Assembly: GCA_000963575.1 (NCBI GenBank) | Contig: CP011077.1 | Coordinates: 558,001-622,000, forward strand | DNA: 64,000 nucleotides | From: Klebsiella michiganensis | Lineage (GTDB): Bacteria; Pseudomonadota; Gammaproteobacteria; Enterobacterales; Enterobacteriaceae | Direction: 5' to 3' | In this document: piece after piece, positions 59,896-64,000 of the stretch | Position numbering within the stretch: the first letter of the stretch is position 1 | Layout of the letters: every line of letters begins with the position of its first letter | Notes under the pieces: model-generated | Database searches by the model: none | Seen by the model: only the letters and a program-made list of their open reading frames with translations | Told to the model about the DNA's origin: nothing | Translations under genes and position numbers: made by a program

Positions 59896-61218
59896 GTGTT
59901 TCTCGCACAAGAAATTATTCGTAAAAAACGTGATGGCCTGGTACTGAGCGACGAAGAGATTCGTTTCTTTATCAACGGGATTCGCGATAACACTGTCTCT
60001 GAAGGGCAAATTGCTGCCCTGGCGATGACCATTTTCTTCCACGACATGACCATGCCGGAAAGGGTGTCGCTGACGATGGCGATGCGGGATTCCGGCACCG
60101 TGCTGGACTGGAAAAGCCTTAATCTCAATGGGCCGATTGTAGATAAACACTCCACCGGCGGCGTGGGTGATGTCACTTCGCTAATGCTTGGCCCAATGGT
60201 GGCGGCCTGCGGTGGCTATGTGCCGATGATTTCAGGCCGTGGCCTGGGGCACACCGGCGGGACGCTGGACAAGCTGGAGGCGATTCCGGGCTTCGATATC
60301 TTCCCGGACGACAATGGCTTCCGGGACATTATTAAGAACGTCGGGGTGGCTATCATCGGCCAGACCAGCTCGCTGGCACCGGCGGACAAACGTTTTTATG
60401 CCACCCGCGACATTACCGCGACGGTGGATTCCATTCCGCTTATCACGGCTTCCATTCTGGCGAAAAAACTGGCCGAGGGGCTGGACGCGCTGGTGATGGA
60501 CGTGAAAGTAGGCAGCGGCGCATTTATGCCGACTTACGAGCTTTCAGCACAGTTGGCAGAGGCTATCGTTGGCGTTTCCAACGGCGCGGGCGTGAAGACC
60601 ACCGCACTGCTGACTGATATGAACCAGGTACTGGCTTCCAGCGCGGGCAACGCGGTAGAAGTTCGCGAAGCGGTGCAGTTCCTGACGGGGGAATACCGTA
60701 ACCCACGTCTGTTTGATGTGACGATGGCGCTGTGCGTGGAAATGCTGATTTCCGGCAAGCTTGCTAAAGACGAAACGGAAGCCCGCGCGAAGCTTCAGGC
60801 CGGGCTGGACAACGGCAAGGCAGCCGAAGTATTTGGCCGCATGGTTGCCGCACAGAAAGGCCCGAGTGACTTCGTTGAAAATTATGCGAAGTACCTGCCG
60901 ACGGCAATGCTGAGCAAAGCGGTGTATGCCGAAACGTCCGGTTTTGTTTCCGCGATGGATACCCGCGCGCTGGGCATGGCGGTGGTGTCGATGGGCGGCG
61001 GTCGTCGCCAGGCTTCCGACACTATTGATTACAGCGTCGGCTTTACCGATATGGCGCGTCTGGGGGAATCAATCGACGGCGAACGTCCGCTGGCGGTGAT
61101 CCACGCGAAAGACGAAGCCAGCTGGCAGGACGCGGCGAAGGCGGTGAAAGCGGCAATCAGGATTGACGAAAAAGCACCGCAGGAAACACCAACGGTCTAT
61201 CGCCGAATCACTGAATAA
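59896..61218 (+). CDS. deoA: Thymidine phosphorylase
   Basis: 440 aa, E. coli length; GTG start at 59896 after TTAGGGGGTTGCC. It converts thymidine or deoxyuridine and phosphate to base plus deoxyribose 1-phosphate. Signature VDKHSTGGVGDVTSLMLGP near residue 82, then SGRGLGHTGGTLDKLEAIPG near 115 and VMDVKVGSGAFM near 190. Separated from deoC by 177 bp holding a repeat element. Confidence 0.98.
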   Translation: MFLAQEIIRKKRDGLVLSDEEIRFFINGIRDNTVSEGQIAALAMTIFFHDMTMPERVSLTMAMRDSGTVLDWKSLNLNGPIVDKHSTGGVGDVTSLMLGPMVAACGGYVPMISGRGLGHTGGTLDKLEAIPGFDIFPDDNGFRDIIKNVGVAIIGQTSSLAPADKRFYATRDITATVDSIPLITASILAKKLAEGLDALVMDVKVGSGAFMPTYELSAQLAEAIVGVSNGAGVKTTALLTDMNQVLASSAGNAVEVREAVQFLTGEYRNPRLFDVTMALCVEMLISGKLAKDETEARAKLQAGLDNGKAAEVFGRMVAAQKGPSDFVENYAKYLPTAMLSKAVYAETSGFVSAMDTRALGMAVVSMGGGRRQASDTIDYSVGFTDMARLGESIDGERPLAVIHAKDEASWQDAAKAVKAAIRIDEKAPQETPTVYRRITE

Positions 61219-61270
61219 CGGTATACTGATCTGATCCCTATTTTATAGAGCACAAGGTACGGAGAATAAT

Positions 61271-62494
61271 ATGAAACGTGCGTTTATTATGGTGCTGGAC
61301 TCGTTCGGCATCGGTGCTACCGAAGACGCAGAGCGCTTCGGAGATGTCGGCTCTGATACCCTCGGTCACATCGCGGAGGCTTGTGCCAAAGGCGAAGCTG
61401 ACAAAGGCCGTAAAGGTCCCCTGAACCTGCCTAACCTGACTCGTCTTGGGCTGGTCAAAGCTCATGAAGGCTCCACTGGCAAAGTGGCCGCAGGTATGGA
61501 CGGTAACGCAGAAGTTATCGGTGCCTACGGCTGGGCACACGAACTTTCTTCCGGCAAAGACACCCCGTCTGGCCACTGGGAAATCGCCGGCGTGCCGGTT
61601 CTGTTCGACTGGGGCTACTTCAGCGACCACGAAAACAGCTTCCCTCAGGAACTGCTGGACAAACTGGTCAAGCGTGCCAACCTGCCGGGCTACCTCGGCA
61701 ACTGCCACTCTTCCGGGACCGTGATTCTGGACGAGCTGGGCGAAGAGCACATGAAAACCGGGAAACCGATTTTCTATACCTCCGCTGACTCCGTGTTCCA
61801 GATTGCCTGCCATGAAGAAACCTACGGCCTGGATAAGCTTTATGAGCTGTGCGAAATCGCCCGTGAAGAGCTGACCGAAGGTGGCTACAACATTGGCCGC
61901 GTTATCGCGCGTCCGTTTGTGGGTGATAAAGCCGGCAACTTCCAGCGTACCGGCAACCGTCACGATTTAGCGGTTGAACCGCCTGCCGCCACCGTGCTGC
62001 AGAAGCTGGTTGACGAGAAAAACGGCCAGGTAGTTTCCGTGGGTAAAATTGCGGACATCTACGCCAACTGCGGTATCACCAAAAAAGTGAAGGCAACCGG
62101 CCTGGATGCATTGTTCGACGCGACCATCAAAGAGATGAAAGAAGCCGGCGACGAGACTATCGTGTTCACCAACTTCGTAGACTTTGACTCCTCCTGGGGC
62201 CATCGCCGCGACGTGGCAGGCTACGCGGGCGGCCTTGAGCTGTTCGACCGCCGCCTGCCGGAGCTAATGTCGCTGCTGAAAGAGGACGACATTCTGATCC
62301 TCACCGCGGACCACGGCTGTGACCCGACCTGGCAAGGTACCGACCATACTCGCGAGCACATTCCGGTGCTGATTTACGGCCCGAAAGTGAAAGCCGGTTC
62401 TCTCGGCCACCGCGAAACCTTCGCCGACATCGGCCAGACGGTAGCGAAGTACTTCGGTCTTTCCGACATGGACTACGGCAAAAACATGCTGTGA
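61271..62494 (+). CDS. deoB: Phosphopentomutase
   Basis: 407 aa, E. coli length. It interconverts (deoxy)ribose 1- and 5-phosphate, feeding DeoC. It belongs to the alkaline phosphatase superfamily with two Mn ions: VLDSFGIGATEDAERFGDVG at the start, GKDTPSGHWEIAG with the phospho-acceptor Thr near residue 98, and metal ligands in VDFDSSWGHRRDVAG, LTADHGCDPTW and DHTREHIPVL. Confidence 0.98.
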   Translation: MKRAFIMVLDSFGIGATEDAERFGDVGSDTLGHIAEACAKGEADKGRKGPLNLPNLTRLGLVKAHEGSTGKVAAGMDGNAEVIGAYGWAHELSSGKDTPSGHWEIAGVPVLFDWGYFSDHENSFPQELLDKLVKRANLPGYLGNCHSSGTVILDELGEEHMKTGKPIFYTSADSVFQIACHEETYGLDKLYELCEIAREELTEGGYNIGRVIARPFVGDKAGNFQRTGNRHDLAVEPPAATVLQKLVDEKNGQVVSVGKIADIYANCGITKKVKATGLDALFDATIKEMKEAGDETIVFTNFVDFDSSWGHRRDVAGYAGGLELFDRRLPELMSLLKEDDILILTADHGCDPTWQGTDHTREHIPVLIYGPKVKAGSLGHRETFADIGQTVAKYFGLSDMDYGKNML

Positions 62495-62553
62495 TCCCTT
62501 TGGGCGGGCGTTTGCCCGCCCGATTGCTAACTTTTTAAATCAAGGAATACACA

Positions 62554-63273
62554 ATGGCTACGCCACACATTAACGCAGAAATGGGCGATTTCGCTGACGT
62601 AGTACTGATGCCGGGTGACCCGCTGCGCGCTAAGCACATCGCGGAAACCTTCCTGGAAGACGTGCGTGAAGTGAACAACGTGCGCGGCATGCTCGGTTTC
62701 ACCGGGACTTATAAAGGCCGCAAGATCTCCGTTATGGGTCACGGCATGGGCATCCCATCCTGCTCCATCTACGCGAAAGAGCTGATCACCGACTTCGGCG
62801 TGAAGAAAATCATTCGCGTGGGTTCCTGCGGCGCGGTTCGTGCAGACGTTAAGCTGCGCGACGTGGTTATCGGTATGGGCGCATGTACTGACTCTAAAGT
62901 TAACCGTCTGCGCTTCAAGGATCACGACTTCGCGGCTATCGCGGACTTCGATATGGTTCGCAATGCGGTTGATGCGGCAAAAGCGCTGGGCGTTGACGCT
63001 CGCGTGGGCAACATCTTCTCTGCAGACCTGTTCTATACGCCAGATCCGTCCATGTTCGACGTGATGGAAAAATACGGCATTCTGGGTGTGGAAATGGAAG
63101 CCGCCGGCATCTACGGCGTTGCCGCTGAGTTCGGTGCAAAGGCGCTGACTATCTGCACCGTGTCTGACCACATCCGTACTCACGAGCAGACCACCGCCGC
63201 TGAGCGTCAGACCACCTTCAACGACATGATCAAAATTGCTCTGGAATCCGTCCTGCTGGGCGACAAAGAGTAA
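62554..63273 (+). CDS. deoD: Purine nucleoside phosphorylase
   Basis: 239 aa, E. coli length. Hexameric enzyme splitting purine (deoxy)nucleosides with phosphate. Key parts: VVLMPGDPLRAKHIAETFLE (phosphate site), HGMGIPSCSIYAKEL, RVGSCGAVR, EMEAAGIYGVA and the catalytic Asp in TVSDHIRTHEQTT near residue 205. Last gene of the deo operon, followed by a strong terminator. Confidence 0.98.
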   Translation: MATPHINAEMGDFADVVLMPGDPLRAKHIAETFLEDVREVNNVRGMLGFTGTYKGRKISVMGHGMGIPSCSIYAKELITDFGVKKIIRVGSCGAVRADVKLRDVVIGMGACTDSKVNRLRFKDHDFAAIADFDMVRNAVDAAKALGVDARVGNIFSADLFYTPDPSMFDVMEKYGILGVEMEAAGIYGVAAEFGAKALTICTVSDHIRTHEQTTAAERQTTFNDMIKIALESVLLGDKE

Positions 63274-63290
63274 GTTTTTCTTCTCGTTTA

Positions 63291-63316
63291 AAAGGCGCCT
63301 GAGGGCGCCTTTTTTA
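63291..63316 (+). terminator. deoD: deo operon terminator
   Basis: AAAGGCGCC (63291-63299) / GGCGCCTTT (63304-63312), loop TGAG, then T-run. Confidence 0.9.
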
Positions 63317-63362
63317 TGGCGAGTATCTATTCATTTTATTTCTCATCTTAAGTAAATAGCCT

Positions 63363-63638
63363 TTGTCCGACCACCCGCTCGAGCTAACGCCGGTCTACGA
63401 TATGCTGCCGATGGCGTGGGCACCGGGCAGTTCGGGCAATATGCGGGCAGGTTGCATTGAGATTAATATTGATGCCGACGTCCCCGGCGAAGCGTGGCTC
63501 GAGGTGCAGCCATGGGCGCAGCGCTATTGGTGCGAGCTTAGCCTTAATTTGATGCTGAGCGAGCCATTCCGGCAAATTGCGGCGGGAATGGCTGAGCAAG
63601 TAGGCCTGTTAAGCGAGCGGCTCAGGCGGCTGGCCTAA
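63363..63638 (+). pseudogene. yjjJ: C-terminal remnant of yjjJ (HipA-like kinase family)
   Basis: About 91 codons read as the end of YjjJ: SDHPLELTPVYDMLPMAWAP is the conserved YDMLP loop of HipA-like proteins, followed by a helical tail. E. coli yjjJ is about 440 codons and lies in this same place between deoD and lplA; here roughly the first 350 codons are gone, and the deo terminator stands just upstream. The only start codon is a TTG with no ribosome site, so translation is unlikely. Its TAA overlaps the stop codon of convergent lplA by two bases. Confidence 0.8.
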
Positions 63639-64000
63639 CGTACCGCCTGAGCAATCCAGGCTGAGAGTTCCCGCAGTTCGGCTTCCTGTTCCGGGAAGCT
63701 GTAAATCAGCGTTTCACACTCCTGCTGCAGCAAAATACTGCGGTACAGGCAGCCTTTTAGCCGTGTGGCCAGCGCCTCAAGCGGGGCAGGGTTCAGGCTA
63801 TCGGTGAAGACCTGTGCCCGGGTGATATGGCCTTTCTCGACGTCAAAATGCAGCTCAACGCCACCCCAGCTAAAGCGGTTGTCCAGCAGATGTGTAAAGG
63901 CCGGAGCCTGACCAAAATTCCACTCCCAACTGCTCTGGCGGGCGAATGTATCGGCAAAACCCGGGAGGTCAGGCAGCGCTTCGGGAGAAATATGCTCTGC
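63635..64000 (-). CDS. lplA: Lipoate-protein ligase A (C-terminal part, runs off the window)
   Basis: The last ~121 residues are visible: LPDLPGFADTFARQSSWEWN, WGGVELHFDVEKGHITRAQV, FTDSLNPAPLEALATRLKG and the end LRELSAWIAQAVR, matching the accessory C-terminal domain of E. coli LplA. The enzyme activates scavenged lipoate with ATP and attaches it to lipoyl domains of dehydrogenase complexes. The catalytic N-terminal domain lies beyond base 64000. Stop codon at 63635-63637. Confidence 0.93.
   Translation of the reverse strand, partial: AEHISPEALPDLPGFADTFARQSSWEWNFGQAPAFTHLLDNRFSWGGVELHFDVEKGHITRAQVFTDSLNPAPLEALATRLKGCLYRSILLQQECETLIYSFPEQEAELRELSAWIAQAVR

Overview
The window is chromosomal DNA from a member of the Enterobacteriaceae. 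The rpsU-dnaG-rpoD operon, the tsaD/plsY/folB/uppP/cca block, ygiF-glnE-hldE, rsmC/holD-rimI/yjjG/prfC/osmY and the deo operon all encode proteins that read almost residue for residue like Escherichia coli, and tRNA-Ile2 (ileX) and three tRNA-Leu(CAG) genes lie where E. coli has them. The genus cannot be settled by eye; it is not E. coli, because two blocks that are far apart in E. coli (around 69 and 99 min) are joined here and several genes differ.

Layout. (1) 1-7.6 kb is accessory: the edge of a BMP-type ABC transporter (ATPase plus Tat-exported binding protein), a LysR regulator, a creatininase-family enzyme, an exported cupin protein, a chemoreceptor, an AT-rich CatB-like acetyltransferase and a YoaC-like protein. 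(2) 7.69-15.14 kb looks like a decayed integrative element at the 3' end of ileX. A 27-bp imperfect copy of the tRNA 3' end marks the far boundary. Inside are a frameshifted topoisomerase III remnant, a large autotransporter with a 7x GGENP linker, a small lipoprotein and a LuxR-type response regulator/hybrid kinase pair. No integrase remains. (3) 15.3-32.9 kb is conserved core: mug, rpoD-dnaG-rpsU, tsaD, an unexpected monofunctional TrpC-type indole-glycerol-phosphate synthase, plsY, folB, uppP, cca, ygiM, ygiF, glnE and hldE. (4) 33-38.7 kb carries an AT-rich orphan gene, an adenine permease/adenine deaminase pair with a divergent LysR gene, and cdh. (5) 38.7-49.1 kb mixes yjjA, ohr-ohrR, yjjP-yjjB, a drug/metabolite exporter with an AraC regulator, a YbaK-like deacylase, a PTS IIB-IIC pair behind a 21-bp palindrome, Fur-controlled fhuF and yjjZ, and a diguanylate cyclase. 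(6) 49.1-64 kb is the 99-min core: leu tRNAs, rsmC, holD-rimI, yjjG, prfC, osmY, ytjA, yjjU-yjjV, a NupC-like nucleoside transporter, deoCABD, a remnant of yjjJ and the 3' end of lplA.

How the parts fit. The NupC-like transporter next to deoCABD gives uptake and breakdown of (deoxy)nucleosides under apparent DeoR/CRP control. The adenine permease and deaminase form a matching purine module. The two-component pair in the island is the natural candidate to control the autotransporter. I found no CRISPR array, insertion sequence or complete prophage. The least explained parts are the ileX island, the spare trpC with its neighbouring small ORF, the three 9-mers spaced 30 bp apart upstream of the creatininase gene, and the RBS-like 31-bp tandem repeat beside rpoD.
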